A stretch of 64,000 nt of DNA from Rheinheimera pacifica (GCF_900108485.1 NZ_FNXF01000012.1:19837-83836); one strand, 5' to 3'; shown: positions 1 through 9,949, counted from the first letter of the stretch. Notes: a model not told the origin generated them from the sequence alone. Translations and numbers: made by a program.

Positions 1-481
1 GGTGCACATTGGCCACAGCCCGGAAAATATGTTCAGCTTGCAACTCCATTACGCCGCTGTTGTGCAGCTCATGCGCCAGCACGTTTAACAACACTTCAGA
101 GTCTGAAGTGGTGTTTACATGGCGGCGGGCGACACGGAAAATATCTTCTTTAAGAATGTGCGAGTTGGTCAGGTTGCCGTTATGCGCCAGCGCTATGCCA
201 AAGGGGCTATTGACATAAAACGGCTGCGCTTCAGCTGTACTCGAAGAGCCCGCTGTAGGGTAACGCACATGGCCAATACCAATATTTCCCGCCAGCCGTT
301 GCATATGGCGGGCTTCAAACACATCTTTAACCAGCCCGTTCGCCTTGCGCAAGCGCAGCGTGTTGTGGTCAACGGTAACGATACCCGCAGCATCCTGCCC
401 GCGATGCTGCAACACAGTTAAACCATCATACAGTGCCTGATTAACCGGATATTTCCCAACGATACCAACAATACCACACAT
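1..481 (-). CDS. purF: Amidophosphoribosyltransferase PurF, N-terminal part (cut by window edge)
   Basis: First enzyme of de novo purine synthesis; it transfers glutamine amide nitrogen to PRPP. The minus-strand reading frame starts at 481 with [12 protein letters not shown], where Cys2 is the N-terminal nucleophile of the glutamine amidotransferase domain after Met removal. Further glutaminase landmarks follow: [21 protein letters not shown] and LAHNGNLTN. About 160 codons are present; the phosphoribosyltransferase half lies beyond position 1. It is the last gene visible of the folC-dedD-cvpA-purF series, 21 bases after cvpA, and is probably cotranscribed with it. The start choice is firm because the nucleophilic Cys must be residue 2. 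Confidence 0.97.
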   Translation of the reverse strand, partial: MCGIVGIVGKYPVNQALYDGLTVLQHRGQDAAGIVTVDHNTLRLRKANGLVKDVFEARHMQRLAGNIGIGHVRYPTAGSSSTAEAQPFYVNSPFGIALAHNGNLTNSHILKEDIFRVARRHVNTTSDSEVLLNVLAHELHNSGVMELQAEHIFRAVANVH

Positions 482-502
482 GGATTTTCTTCCTCGCCAG
501 CG

Positions 503-991
503 TTAAGGCTTTTGCATAAAACTGGAATGGTTCTGCAAATATTCGAAGAACCATTCAATAATAAAACCGAATTCGGGGATCAAAGTTGATTGCTGCCACC
601 AGTCGGCACTTGCCACCGGGGTAAAAGCATCCATAAAAAACAATACCGCGCTAACTACCAATACACCGCGCAGCGCGCCAAATACCAGGCCTAATACCCT
701 GTCTGTACCGGACAAACCGGTAGACTGCACCAGTTTGCCAATAAGAAAATTAACTAAAGCGCCTACAATCAGGCTGCAGATAAATAAAATGGCGATAGCA
801 CAGGCGTTGCGCAGGGTTTCATCCTGCATTGAGGTAAATAAACCAGCCAGATGGGGGTAATATTGGCTGGCAATAAAAAATGCCAGGATCCAGACAGCCA
901 GTGAAATAGCTTCTTTAACAAAGCCTCGTACCAAGCTGATAACTGCAGATAACGCTATGATTGCCAAAATGGCAAAATCAACCCAGACCAT
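503..991 (-). CDS. cvpA: CvpA family membrane protein
   Basis: A 162-residue inner-membrane protein of the colicin V production family. It opens [17 protein letters not shown] and has about four hydrophobic segments (roughly residues 4-22, 28-45, 60-85 and 100-122), matching the usual family length. The characteristic [18 protein letters not shown] stretch follows the first helix. It lies immediately upstream of purF, the conserved cvpA-purF pairing of gammaproteobacteria. The family is linked to envelope homeostasis and colicin V export, but its biochemical role is not settled. Confidence 0.93.
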   Translation of the reverse strand: MVWVDFAILAIIALSAVISLVRGFVKEAISLAVWILAFFIASQYYPHLAGLFTSMQDETLRNACAIAILFICSLIVGALVNFLIGKLVQSTGLSGTDRVLGLVFGALRGVLVVSAVLFFMDAFTPVASADWWQQSTLIPEFGFIIEWFFEYLQNHSSFMQKP

Positions 992-1050
992 TTGCTACCA
1001 AAGGTTGTTTGATGACGGCGCGCATTCTACCAAACACAGCGACTGCTTGG

Positions 1051-1680
1051 CTAATTATTTTCTGTCGGCTGATAACTCATTACGGATAACCGCTCAATAC
1101 CGGTTATTTGCTGAAGTTTGGGCAACTGCTGTTCCAGCCGCTCTTTTCTCAGCTCCGGGCCTACCAGTACACTGGTAAGTTTTACGCCCTGCGCATTGCT
1201 TATCTCACGGGTAAAGGTAACAAAACCCGCCTGGCGTAATTTAGCGACCAGCGCATTGGCATTCTGCGGTTTGCTAAAACTCCCGACCCTGACTACCCAG
1301 CCAGCCTGAGCCAGCGCTTCATTAACCGGCCTTGTTGTTGCTGGCCTGTCTGCAGAAGGGGCCGTTACCTGGGTATAGCGCTGCGACGGCAAGCCATTAT
1401 CGTCTTTTGGTGTTTGTTCTACCGTATCCAGCGCAGGCTCATCCACCGGCTCTGGTGTTACCTCTGAGCGCGCCTGTTCAAATGCTTGCTGATCAAAAGC
1501 CTGCTGCTGTGGCACGCCTTTAAATTCAGGACGATTTGGGATGACTTTAAAATCGTCTTTCACAACCTGTTTTTCACCATCGAGTAAATCAGGCAGAAAA
1601 ATGATACCGGCCAGTACCAGGATCACTGTACCGAGTAAACGATGTTTAAATGCGGGTGTCACTTTGCCTCCTGATGGCAT
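1051..1680 (-). CDS. dedD: SPOR domain protein (DedD-like)
   Basis: A 209-residue bitopic protein: a short cytoplasmic N-terminus, one transmembrane helix near residues 13-31 (LLGTVILVLAGIIFLPDLL), a Gln/Glu/Pro-rich linker, and a C-terminal SPOR domain from about 125 (GWVVRVGSFSKPQNANALVAK). SPOR domains bind septal peptidoglycan stripped of stem peptides, and DedD is a cell-division protein in E. coli. Its start overlaps the end of folC by 22 bases, which suggests translational coupling. The folC-dedD-cvpA order supports the name. Confidence 0.88.
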   Translation of the reverse strand: MPSGGKVTPAFKHRLLGTVILVLAGIIFLPDLLDGEKQVVKDDFKVIPNRPEFKGVPQQQAFDQQAFEQARSEVTPEPVDEPALDTVEQTPKDDNGLPSQRYTQVTAPSADRPATTRPVNEALAQAGWVVRVGSFSKPQNANALVAKLRQAGFVTFTREISNAQGVKLTSVLVGPELRKERLEQQLPKLQQITGIERLSVMSYQPTENN

Positions 1681-2942
1681 GACAGCACTGCTGACACTGT
1701 AATAAACGAACCAAACACAACCAGTAACTCATCACTTTGCAACCTTTGCTGCAACTGCTGATAAGCGCTTTGCGTATCTTCATGCAGTTGGGTTACCACA
1801 CCGTGCGCAGCCAGCACTTTATCGAGTTGCTCTGCAGTTGCGCCCCTTACTCCTTTGAGGCTGACAAGATGCCATTGTTCAAACAATGGCGTCAAGGGCA
1901 GCAATGTCTGCTCAATATCTTTATCTTTTAGCATACCAACCAACGCCAGTATACGCCTGAAACGCGGTTTAAGCAGCAGCAGTTGCTGAGCCAGATAACG
2001 GGCTGACTGCGGATTGTGCGCCACATCGACAATAATAGCAGGCTGTTGTTGCAGCCATTGCATTCTGCCAGCCAGTGTCAGGCCAGTTAAAACGCTGCAC
2101 AATTGCTGTGGCGAAGGCAGCATATTCAGCTGCTCCAGCACCGCCAAACTACAAGCGGCGTTTTGCACCGGCACTGCCGGTATCGGCAGCTTATCAAACT
2201 GCTGGCTTACACCTTGCCATTGCCAGTTTTGGGCTTGTTGCTGACACTCGTACTGGTAGTCGCGCTGTACCAATACCGTTTTGCACGCCAGCTCGGCAGC
2301 CTTGTGCAATACAGATGGTGGCGGGTTAAGCTCACCAATAATGGCGATACCATCGGCTCTGAACACACCGGCTTTTTCACGGCCAATGCTGTCGCGATCA
2401 TTACCCAGCCAATCCTGATGATCCAAATCTATAGTGGTTATAACGCTGATATCCGGTGAAATAATATTGGTCGCGTCCAGCCGCCCACCCAAGCCAACCT
2501 CTATCAGGCAGTACTCTGGTTGCTGTTGCTGTAACAGGCGAAATGCTACCAGCGTGGTAAATTCAAAATACGTCAGGGCAATGTCCTGGCGCAGCGCTTC
2601 AACAAAAGCAAAAGCACTGACCCAATCAGCGTCAGCTACATCCTGGCCATTAATGCGTAAACGCTCGTTAAATTGCAGCAGATGCGGCGAGCTATATACC
2701 CCAACCGTTTTGCCCTGCGCCAGCAACAGCTGTTCGATACAACAGGCTGTGGTGCCTTTGCCGTTGGTGCCGGCAATAAGGACCTTTTTGCCCGGCAGAT
2801 GCTGCAGGCCAGCTCTGGCAGCCACGGCGTATACCCGCTCCAGTCCCAGTTCTATCTGGTGCACAGGATGGCTTTGTTCTATATAACAAAGCCAATCGGC
2901 CAGGCTTTGGCACGATTGGCTGTTCAGTACTGTAGTTGACAT
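1659..2942 (-). CDS. folC: Bifunctional dihydrofolate/folylpolyglutamate synthase FolC
   Basis: A 427-residue Mur-ligase-family enzyme that adds glutamate to dihydropteroate or tetrahydrofolate using ATP. The ATP-binding loop GTNGKGTT lies at residues 58-65. Other Mur-type motifs are YSSPHLLQFNERLRING, YFEFTT, EVGLGGRLDATNI, and the C-terminal VDVAHNP. Length fits the family. It starts six bases after the accD stop, so accD-folC-dedD form a tight unit. The cytosolic product feeds folate-dependent steps such as purU. Confidence 0.96.
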   Translation of the reverse strand: MSTTVLNSQSCQSLADWLCYIEQSHPVHQIELGLERVYAVAARAGLQHLPGKKVLIAGTNGKGTTACCIEQLLLAQGKTVGVYSSPHLLQFNERLRINGQDVADADWVSAFAFVEALRQDIALTYFEFTTLVAFRLLQQQQPEYCLIEVGLGGRLDATNIISPDISVITTIDLDHQDWLGNDRDSIGREKAGVFRADGIAIIGELNPPPSVLHKAAELACKTVLVQRDYQYECQQQAQNWQWQGVSQQFDKLPIPAVPVQNAACSLAVLEQLNMLPSPQQLCSVLTGLTLAGRMQWLQQQPAIIVDVAHNPQSARYLAQQLLLLKPRFRRILALVGMLKDKDIEQTLLPLTPLFEQWHLVSLKGVRGATAEQLDKVLAAHGVVTQLHEDTQSAYQQLQQRLQSDELLVVFGSFITVSAVLSCHQEAK

Positions 2943-2948
2943 AACACC

Positions 2949-3824
2949 TTAAGCGGCGTTGTGCTCCGACACAGGAGCAGGCAGCTGCATAAACTTCGCG
3001 ACTAATCGCGCAATTGTATCGCGCATTTTGCGCCGGTCAACAATCATATCAATAGCACCATGTTCCAGCAGGAATTCACTGCGCTGGAAACCTTCCGGTA
3101 GCTTTTCACGTACAGTTTGTTCAATAACCCGTGGGCCGGCAAAACCAATGAGTGCTTTGGGCTCGCCAATGTTTACATCACCCAGCATAGCAAGACTGGC
3201 TGATACACCGCCCATAGTCGGGTCGGTTAACACTGAAATGTATGGCAGGCCTGCTTCACTCATTTTAGCCAGCGCGGCACTGGTTTTTGCCATCTGCATC
3301 AGAGAAAACAGCGCTTCCTGCATTCGGGCACCGCCGCTGGCAGAAAAACAAACAAAAGGTACTTTGTGTTTTAAAGCATGTTCCACACCGGCAACAAACT
3401 TGGCCCCCACCACTGAGGCCATTGAACCGCCCATAAACTCAAACTCAAATGATGCAGCAACAATAGGCATACCTTTTAAGGTGCCATGCATTACCACCAT
3501 GGCGTCTTTTTCATTGGTATCTTTTTGTGCAGCAGCAATACGGTCTTTATAGCGCTTACTGTCCTTAAACTTGAGTAAATCCTGCGGTTCAAGCTCTGCA
3601 GCCAATTCTTTAGTGGTGTTGGCATCTAAAAAGCTGGTTAAGCGTGAGCGGGCCGACACCCGCATATGATGATCACACTTGGGGCATACACCCAGATTAC
3701 GATCTAAATCTGCTTTATATAATACGGCTTCACAGGATGTGCATTTGGTCCAGACACCTTCCGGGATATTTCGACGCGCGGAAGAAGAGGATGTTCTGGG
3801 CAGGATTTTTTCTAACCAACTCAT
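2949..3824 (-). CDS. accD: Acetyl-CoA carboxylase carboxyltransferase subunit beta
   Basis: A 291-residue beta subunit of the carboxyltransferase that, with AccA, makes malonyl-CoA for fatty acid synthesis. The N-terminal four-Cys zinc ribbon is intact (C28, C31, C47, C50). The crotonase-like carboxyltransferase core includes [27 protein letters not shown] and [10 protein letters not shown]. Length and motif order are normal. It begins a run with folC. E. coli has dedA between truA and accD; dedA is absent here. Confidence 0.97.
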   Translation of the reverse strand: MSWLEKILPRTSSSSARRNIPEGVWTKCTSCEAVLYKADLDRNLGVCPKCDHHMRVSARSRLTSFLDANTTKELAAELEPQDLLKFKDSKRYKDRIAAAQKDTNEKDAMVVMHGTLKGMPIVAASFEFEFMGGSMASVVGAKFVAGVEHALKHKVPFVCFSASGGARMQEALFSLMQMAKTSAALAKMSEAGLPYISVLTDPTMGGVSASLAMLGDVNIGEPKALIGFAGPRVIEQTVREKLPEGFQRSEFLLEHGAIDMIVDRRKMRDTIARLVAKFMQLPAPVSEHNAA

Positions 3825-3876
3825 AAATGTTTCCTATAGGTAACAGCACCGCGTACTCGCCATGCCGTAAATACGT

Positions 3877-3907
3877 TAAAAAACGCCGAAATTCAGTAAA
3901 CCGGCGC
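3877..3907 (-). terminator. Intrinsic terminator after truA
   Basis: On the minus strand a CGCCG...CGGCG stem (3884-3888 with 3902-3906) is followed by a run of six T. It lies about 80 bases past the truA stop and upstream of accD. That suggests truA and accD are separate transcription units, with the accD promoter in 3825-3876. Confidence 0.6.
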
Positions 3908-3986
3908 TATTAAAGCACAAAACTGACGCTACATAATATAAAAAACTGGTCTTAGTAGTACAAGCTGTAAGGTAACCAGACAGCCG

Positions 3987-4772
3987 TTAGTCTGGTAAAA
4001 ACAACGGCCCGGTTAACGCTTTGGGTAAAGCAAAGTGCGCGGGGTAATCTACATCCACCAGATAAAGCCCGCCCGGTTTAGCCGTTGCTGCGGCCAGATT
4101 ACGATCTTTGGCCGCCAATAGCTCCGCAATCCACTCTGGCGGGCGGTTTTTCATGCCAACTTCCAGCAAACTACCGGTAATATTGCGTACCATATGATGC
4201 AAAAATGCGTTGGCTTTAATATCCAGAATAATATAGTCGCCCTGCCGGCTAATACGTAAGTGATGCACATTACGAAACGGGCTATGCGACTGGCATTGCA
4301 TGGCCCTAAACGAACTGAAATCCTGCTCGCCCAGTAAATACCCGCCGGCCTGCTGCATTAAATCGGTATCCAGGCTTTGATGATAGTGGCTTAACCCGGC
4401 GCGCAATATGGCCGGACGGAATTTATGGTTATAAATAATATAGCGGTAACGGCGGGCTGTGGCGCTAAAACGGGCGTGAAAATCATCGGGCACTGTTTTT
4501 GCCCAACGCACAGCGATGGCATCAGGTAACTGGGCATTAGTGCCCATTACCCAGGCTTTATCATCACGCACAGCAGTGGTATCAAAATGCACTACCTGCC
4601 CGGTGGCATGAACACCGGCATCAGTACGGCCGGCACAAAACAATTCTACCGGCTGGTTAGCCACTTTAGACAGCGCAATTTCCAGCTCCTGCTGTACGCT
4701 GTTTACTTCACGCTGCCGCTGCCAGCCATAAAAGCCAGCCCCATCGTACTCAATACCTAACGCAATGCGCAT
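3987..4772 (-). CDS. truA: tRNA pseudouridine(38-40) synthase TruA
   Basis: A 261-residue pseudouridine synthase acting on tRNA anticodon stem positions 38-40. It opens [20 protein letters not shown]. The catalytic Asp is D51 in [15 protein letters not shown]. The C-terminal half carries the family motif [17 protein letters not shown]. The length is typical. It follows fimV with a gap of about 60 bases and has a terminator downstream, so it may form its own unit or read through from fimV. Confidence 0.97.
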   Translation of the reverse strand: MRIALGIEYDGAGFYGWQRQREVNSVQQELEIALSKVANQPVELFCAGRTDAGVHATGQVVHFDTTAVRDDKAWVMGTNAQLPDAIAVRWAKTVPDDFHARFSATARRYRYIIYNHKFRPAILRAGLSHYHQSLDTDLMQQAGGYLLGEQDFSSFRAMQCQSHSPFRNVHHLRISRQGDYIILDIKANAFLHHMVRNITGSLLEVGMKNRPPEWIAELLAAKDRNLAAATAKPGGLYLVDVDYPAHFALPKALTGPLFLPD

Positions 4773-4797
4773 GCCATCCCCCTGTTAAACGGCGGCG

Positions 4798-4803
4798 ATT
4801 ATA
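4798..4803 (-). promoter_or_regulatory. Possible -10 box upstream of truA
   Basis: A perfect TATAAT on the minus strand lies 26 bases before the truA start, within the fimV-truA gap. No good -35 match is visible at 16-18 bases, so this is tentative. A hairpin with 8-base arms (4809-4816 with 4831-4838) spans the fimV stop codon just upstream and may mark the end of the fimV transcript. Confidence 0.35.
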
Positions 4804-4835
4804 CCGCAACCGCCATCAATATGCAGTGTTGGCGG

Positions 4836-7490
4836 TTACTCGGCTTGCTTGAGTTTCGCAGCTTCGGTTTTCACGTTTTGTGGGGCGTCAGAGCTAAGAA
4901 TGTCATCCAGCAACATAGTGGCACTTTCTTTATCGTCAATTTCGATATAAGCCCGCACCAGGTCAAGTTTGGCAGCATAGCCGTTATCTTCTCTGTCAAC
5001 ATCGCGTTGTTCGTGTTCGCCAATAATGTCGGCAAACTCGTCCAGCCCTACATCAACATTTAATTTATTAAACCGCTCCGGGTCCAGCTCCTGCTGTTCG
5101 GCACTGGCCAGCAACTTGTCAATTTCAACAAAATCGTCGTCGGCAAAATCAAAATCTTCTGCTATTGGCGCGGCTGTGGTGTCAGTGCCATCTGTCAGGT
5201 TGAAACCGGCCTCTTCATCTGCAGTAGCGTCTGTCAGTTCAAGATTATCGGCCATCGCCTCAAGTTCAGTCATTAACGTATCAAACTGTGCCTCAGGCAG
5301 CGGATCCAGCTCTATTTCCACCGCTTCGTCAGTCAAAGCCTCGTTGATGTCAGACAACTCAAAAGCCGGATCAAACTCATCGAACAGATCATCATCAGCC
5401 AGTTCCAGCTCTGGGTATTGCTCAAGTATCTTGCTGGGGTTTTCTACCGATAATGCGGCTTCTGTTGGCCGGCTGACAGAACTGTCATCCAATGCCGTCA
5501 GATCAAGGTTCTGCAAGGTTTTATTTTCGGCCTTTAAGGCCTCAGCATCATCAATCAGCGCATCATCCAGCTCACTCAGCCCGCTATCTATTGCTGTAGT
5601 ATCAAACGGTGCAGTATCAAGTGACGTCGCATCCAGTGCTGTAGTGTCAAGCTCGTCAGCCAGTTCGCTGTCCGGCTCTGATGGCAATGGCTCAAGACCG
5701 ATATCCTGCGGCGTAACGGTATTAGTATTAGCATCTTCAGCTGCCACATCGTCAAGCGTGTCTACCTGATCCAGCAGTTCACTCAGTTCTGCATTTAGCA
5801 GTGCTTCATCATCATCTGTCAGTTCATACTCTGGTATCACTTCAAGCTGCGCAGCTTCACTTTCCGCCACCAGGCTTTCGGCAAATTCTTCCAGCTCTGA
5901 GCTGTCAAAGCTTTGCTCCGGTTCTGCCAGCAAAGCGTCATCCAGGGTAATATCCTGCTCAGCTTCAGCATTGCTGGTTTCAGTATCCGCTTCCGGTTCA
6001 GCTGATGCCGCAGCTGTGCGGGCCAACGCAGCCAGCATGTCCTGTTCTTGTCCGGTCAGTTCAGCCAGCTCATCGTCATCTTCATCCAGCGCAACTTCTT
6101 CAATCAGATCATCAATATCAAACTCATCAAAGGTTTCATCCTCTGGTGCCGCATCGCTGGTTACGTCTGGCTGGATATCAGGCTCGCTTAATATATCGTC
6201 CTGACTGTCGTCGTTGTCGGCCAACTCTACAATGGTGTCATCGTCATCGGCTGCAGCAAACAGGGCAGATAAGTCGCTGTCAGACAAAATATTGTCGGCA
6301 TCAAACGTCTCATCCGGCTTTGTTGGCTGCTCTGCTGGTTTGGTATCTGCCGTTGGCAACAAACTGTCATCTTCAAAAGTCAGCGCATCGTCAAACTGCA
6401 GCAAATCGCTGTCGACACCGCTGTCTGCCGCTAAAATGGTGTCATCTACGAAGGCGTCTTCGAGTAATGCATCATCAATTTCGAACAGGCTTTCATCCAG
6501 ATCATCATTTTCTTCCAGCGGCGGCAGTGGTGAATGATAGGTTGGGTCTGCCTGTGGCTCGGTACGGGCAGCGTTAATCACTTCTTCTGTTTTCTGGCCA
6601 CGCTTTTTCACCCACAGCAGTATGCTAAACAATACCAGCAATGCCGGTACACAAGCAGCAAGGATCCAGCTTAGCGGGTTTTGCAGCACACTTTGCCAGG
6701 TAGAACTTTGCTCTGCAGCCTCTTTTGCTGCGGCTTCGTCATCAGCTCTGGCTTGTAGTAATGTCGCCTGCTGTTGCACTAAAAGCTCAATTTGCTGCTG
6801 AATCTGGCTGTCATCACTCAGCTCTGCTTTTAATAATTCCAGTTCTTGCTGTAACTTGGTTAAACTGGTTTTTAGCTGCAAATTTTCCTGCACCATGGTT
6901 TCAACCAGCTGCATTGAATCAGCAAACTGGCTGCGTAAACCATCAAGTTGCTGCCGCTGTTGTTCGTCCAGCCGTTTTAACTCTGCCTGCCATTGCGGCG
7001 CCGCACTAACCGCAGCGCTGCTGGTGCTGGTACTGGCGCTAGTCACTGCCTTTGGCGCGGCAGCTTTTTGCCGCTGTGCCCAGATTTGGTCGTCCTGCTC
7101 GGCTTTTTGTCTGGCAATGGCAACATCCACCTGCTGAATTTCCTGCAGCGATGGCAATACCAGGATAGCTCCGGGTTTTAAGTGATTAAGATTATTCTCA
7201 AGAAATGCATCTGGGTTTTTCAGGTAAAGCGCATACATCACCTGATACAGGCTGATGTTGCCGGCAGGTTTAACCCGTTCGGCTACGCGCCACAGCGTGT
7301 CGGCCGGGCTTAGCGGGCCAATCTGCTCAGCTGGTGCCGCGGTATCAGAATCACGCGGTCCACGGATTTGCGATGGAGTAACCGTATCTGAACCACGCGG
7401 CCCACGAATTTGGGTTGTATTTTCCTGGGCTTGCAAAGACGACGAAAAATTGACAAGCACAGTAATCAGTAAAACAAATAACCAAGGCAT
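4836..7490 (-). CDS. fimV: FimV/HubP family polar scaffold protein
   Basis: An 884-residue inner-membrane protein of the FimV/HubP family, which organises the cell pole and type IV pili. Order: signal peptide (about 1-21), the FimV N-terminal motif IGPLSPADTLWRVAERVKP (57-75), a LysM-like peptidoglycan-binding segment to about 115, a Gln-rich coiled coil (165-250), one transmembrane helix (273-293), a long very acidic Asp/Glu-rich cytoplasmic region with degenerate repeats, and a C-terminal FimV domain of about 50 residues (LDLVRAYIEIDDKESATMLL). Residues 27-54 are a tandem 14-residue duplication. The gene sits between asd and truA, as in related bacteria. Confidence 0.93.
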   Translation of the reverse strand: MPWLFVLLITVLVNFSSSLQAQENTTQIRGPRGSDTVTPSQIRGPRDSDTAAPAEQIGPLSPADTLWRVAERVKPAGNISLYQVMYALYLKNPDAFLENNLNHLKPGAILVLPSLQEIQQVDVAIARQKAEQDDQIWAQRQKAAAPKAVTSASTSTSSAAVSAAPQWQAELKRLDEQQRQQLDGLRSQFADSMQLVETMVQENLQLKTSLTKLQQELELLKAELSDDSQIQQQIELLVQQQATLLQARADDEAAAKEAAEQSSTWQSVLQNPLSWILAACVPALLVLFSILLWVKKRGQKTEEVINAARTEPQADPTYHSPLPPLEENDDLDESLFEIDDALLEDAFVDDTILAADSGVDSDLLQFDDALTFEDDSLLPTADTKPAEQPTKPDETFDADNILSDSDLSALFAAADDDDTIVELADNDDSQDDILSEPDIQPDVTSDAAPEDETFDEFDIDDLIEEVALDEDDDELAELTGQEQDMLAALARTAAASAEPEADTETSNAEAEQDITLDDALLAEPEQSFDSSELEEFAESLVAESEAAQLEVIPEYELTDDDEALLNAELSELLDQVDTLDDVAAEDANTNTVTPQDIGLEPLPSEPDSELADELDTTALDATSLDTAPFDTTAIDSGLSELDDALIDDAEALKAENKTLQNLDLTALDDSSVSRPTEAALSVENPSKILEQYPELELADDDLFDEFDPAFELSDINEALTDEAVEIELDPLPEAQFDTLMTELEAMADNLELTDATADEEAGFNLTDGTDTTAAPIAEDFDFADDDFVEIDKLLASAEQQELDPERFNKLNVDVGLDEFADIIGEHEQRDVDREDNGYAAKLDLVRAYIEIDDKESATMLLDDILSSDAPQNVKTEAAKLKQAE
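7329..7412 (-). repeat. Tandem 14-codon duplication inside fimV
   Basis: Residues 27-40 (QIRGPRGSDTVTPS) and 41-54 (QIRGPRDSDTAAPA) are adjacent copies. Both echo the I-x-GP-xxx-DT pattern of the canonical FimV motif that follows at 57-66. Codon-level differences between the copies show it is not a very recent slip. Confidence 0.8.
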
Positions 7491-7680
7491 TAATGTCCCC
7501 TACCCCAAAATCAGGCGCATTTACAGAAGAAATCGGCAGCAACCGCATTAATCTTTAGCGCTAACTGCAAACGACCTGCAAACACTGTTCCAACTATATG
7601 TGGTAACTAAATGCTGAAAATATAAAGCAAGGCGGCCATTCTGACCAGTGTTAAAAAAACGTAGTGAAATTAACCGGGCA

Positions 7681-7710
7681 TAAAAACAACAAGGCCCCAT
7701 CCGGGGCCTT
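7681..7710 (-). terminator. Intrinsic terminator after asd
   Basis: AAGGCCCC-ATCC-GGGGCCTT hairpin at 7691-7710. On the minus strand it is followed by GTTGTTTTTATG. It lies seven bases past the asd stop and separates pdxB-asd from fimV. Confidence 0.85.
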
Positions 7711-7717
7711 AACATTA

Positions 7718-8737
7718 CTAGAGGTAATCGCGGATCAGATGCTCTGCAATCTGAATACTGTTTGTAGCGGCGCCTTTGCGGATGTTATCGGCGACAACCC
7801 ACAGGTTTATGCCATTTTCATGCGATAAATCCTGGCGGATACGGCCCACAAATACATCATCTTTACCGGCAGCACTGCACACCTGGGTGGGGAAATCGGC
7901 ATTGTTTTCCAGTAACACCACACCTGGTGCATCGGCCAGTAACGCTTTTACCTGCTCAACGCTGATTGGCATCCGGGTTTCAATATGTACCGCCTCGGCG
8001 TGGCCAAAAAACACCGGCACCCGCACCGCAGTGGCGTTAACAGAAATGTTGTCATCACCGAAAATCTTCTGCGTTTCCCAGTGCATTTTCATTTCTTCTT
8101 TGGTGTAGCCGTTGTCCATAAACACATCAATTTGCGGGATCACATTAAAGGCGATCTGGCGGGCAAACTGGCCTTCTTTCTCAATCGGCCGGCCATTCAT
8201 CAGTTGAGCAGCTTCATGGGCTAAGGCTTCGACAGCTTCTTGTCCGGCACCACTAACCGACTGATAAGTTGCCACATTAATCCTGCTGATCCCTACCGCA
8301 TCATAAATAGGCTTTAACGCCACCAACATCTGAATAGTTGAACAATTCGGGTTGGCAATAATATTGCGGTTGCGGTAATCGGCAATAGCATGGGCATTCA
8401 CTTCCGGCACCACCAACGGGATATCCGGCTCGTAACGGTAATGCGAGGTATTGTCGATCACCACACAGCCAGCATCTGCTGCCTTAGGTGCGTAAATTGC
8501 CGATACATTGCCACCGGCAGAGAACAGGCCAATTTGGGCTTTTGACCAATCAAAGGTTTCTGCGTCAATAACCTTAATTTTTTTACCCTTGAACGTCACA
8601 GTACCACCAGCAGAACGGCTGCTGGCTAATGGGAACAGTTCAGCAACCGGAAAGTCGCGCTGTTCCAGAATTTCAATTAAATGTTGTCCCACTAACCCTG
8701 TTGCACCTAAAACGGCAACATTATATTGCGAAGCCAT
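7718..8737 (-). CDS. asd: Aspartate-semialdehyde dehydrogenase
   Basis: A 339-residue NADPH-dependent enzyme converting aspartyl phosphate to aspartate semialdehyde, the branch point to lysine, diaminopimelate, threonine and methionine. The nucleotide-binding glycine motif GATGLVG is at 11-17, R101 in TSHYRYEPDIPLVVPEVN contacts phosphate in the family, and the catalytic cysteine is C132 in ANPNCSTIQ. This is the Usg-related subfamily; E. coli Usg, at the same locus, lacks catalytic activity, but the key Cys is present here. It starts 14 bases after pdxB ends, forming a pdxB-asd unit. Confidence 0.94.
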   Translation of the reverse strand: MASQYNVAVLGATGLVGQHLIEILEQRDFPVAELFPLASSRSAGGTVTFKGKKIKVIDAETFDWSKAQIGLFSAGGNVSAIYAPKAADAGCVVIDNTSHYRYEPDIPLVVPEVNAHAIADYRNRNIIANPNCSTIQMLVALKPIYDAVGISRINVATYQSVSGAGQEAVEALAHEAAQLMNGRPIEKEGQFARQIAFNVIPQIDVFMDNGYTKEEMKMHWETQKIFGDDNISVNATAVRVPVFFGHAEAVHIETRMPISVEQVKALLADAPGVVLLENNADFPTQVCSAAGKDDVFVGRIRQDLSHENGINLWVVADNIRKGAATNSIQIAEHLIRDYL

Positions 8738-8751
8738 GACAGTTCCTCTAG

Positions 8752-9873
8752 TTATTGTGCGAGGCTAAAACCTAATTGCGGCAAATAGCCTGGTATCACT
8801 TTGCCACACAGTTGTAATGAGCTGAATTCACGCCGCGCCGGATAGGACTTTCGAAGCCAGTCAAACCCGTTACGCTGCAGATAATGGCGCAGTATTGCAT
8901 CATCCCGGCGCACATCATATAACAGTCTTGCCAAATTTTGGACATCTGGAAGCCCAAAATCTGCGCTAATTTGCAGTTTTTCCATTGCTGGCACTGCAAG
9001 CAACTGGCCCAATTGCTGTTTTACCGGCTGGCCAAACAATTCACAGCAGCGCTGATATAGCATTTCGGTACCGCGAGCCTTACCTTCAACACTATGTCCG
9101 GCTATATGTGCCGTGGCGATATCAACATAGGGTAGCAATGCCGTAAGGATATCCGGCTCCTGCTCCCATACGTCCAGCACCACCGGCCTTCTTTGCTCTA
9201 CACACCTCAGCTCGTTAAGTAAGGCCTGATTATCAATCACGGCACCACGTGAGGCGTTAATCAGCGCACACTCTGGTTTTAACTGCGGTAATGTTGTGGC
9301 ATTAAGCAAATGCCGGGTAGCAAAAGGCCCATTGCTGATAAGCGGTGTATGAAAACTGATAATATCCGCTTGCCGGCACAATGTAGCAAAATCGGTATGG
9401 GCAAAATCAGCCTCTTGCTGTGCCCGCAGCGGATCGCACTGCAATACGCTGATATTAAGCGCCTGCAATGCATTTACCAGCCGGCGGCCAATATTACCTA
9501 CGCCAACCACACCAATAGTTTTTTCAGTTAACTGCCACTGATATTTATCTGCCAGATACCACAGGCTGCTCAGCACATATTCCACCACAGACTGCGCATT
9601 GCAACCCGGCGCACTGGCAAAGCCGATATTGCGTTGTGCCAGGTAAGGCTGGTCAATATGATCCATGCCTATAGTAGCAGTGCCGACAAAGCGTAGCTGC
9701 GGGCAGTTATTTAACAACTCTGCATTGACTTGCGTTACCGAACGTACCAGCAAAATATCAGCTTCAGCCAGCTGAGCAGCAGCTACGGTACGGCCGTTAA
9801 ATAAGCTGACATCACCAAACTGAGCAAAAAACGGCTGCACCAGTGGCATATTCTCATCAGCAAAAATGCGCAT
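8752..9873 (-). CDS. pdxB: Erythronate-4-phosphate dehydrogenase PdxB
   Basis: A 373-residue D-isomer-specific 2-hydroxyacid dehydrogenase in pyridoxal 5'-phosphate synthesis. It opens MRIFADENMPLVQPFF, as the family does. The substrate-domain motif is FVGTATIGMDHID, the NAD-binding loop GVVGVGNIGRR, and the catalytic region includes NASRGAVIDN and ATAHIAGHSVEGKARG. The frame extends 13 codons upstream, but the ATG at 9873 has an AGGGA ribosome site and matches family N-termini, so I start there. Followed directly by asd. Confidence 0.95.
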   Translation of the reverse strand: MRIFADENMPLVQPFFAQFGDVSLFNGRTVAAAQLAEADILLVRSVTQVNAELLNNCPQLRFVGTATIGMDHIDQPYLAQRNIGFASAPGCNAQSVVEYVLSSLWYLADKYQWQLTEKTIGVVGVGNIGRRLVNALQALNISVLQCDPLRAQQEADFAHTDFATLCRQADIISFHTPLISNGPFATRHLLNATTLPQLKPECALINASRGAVIDNQALLNELRCVEQRRPVVLDVWEQEPDILTALLPYVDIATAHIAGHSVEGKARGTEMLYQRCCELFGQPVKQQLGQLLAVPAMEKLQISADFGLPDVQNLARLLYDVRRDDAILRHYLQRNGFDWLRKSYPARREFSSLQLCGKVIPGYLPQLGFSLAQ

Positions 9874-9919
9874 AAGATTTCCCTGCAAATATTTTGCGCC
9901 AGAGTGTAGCAAATAGCAT

Positions 9920-9949
9920 AAAGCCAGCCTATCGAAACAGGCTGGCTTT
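9920..9949 (-). terminator. Hairpin terminator after the DUF4198 gene
   Basis: An 11-base perfect stem, AAAGCCAGCCT...AGGCTGGCTTT, lies 26 bases past the DUF4198 gene stop and just before pdxB. The T-tract is weak on both strands. Confidence 0.6.

Noticed and set aside
2959..3552. A 197-codon plus-strand frame opposite accD.
   Set aside because: Pure antisense shadow of a conserved accD; no promoter, ribosome site or recognised domain.
5026..5769. A 247-codon Ser-rich frame on the plus strand, and further long frames at 6005-6577 and 6214-6537.
   Set aside because: They are antisense to the acidic Asp/Glu repeat region of fimV. GAT/GAA/GAC codons read as Ser/Val-rich sequence on the other strand. 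No ribosome site or family.
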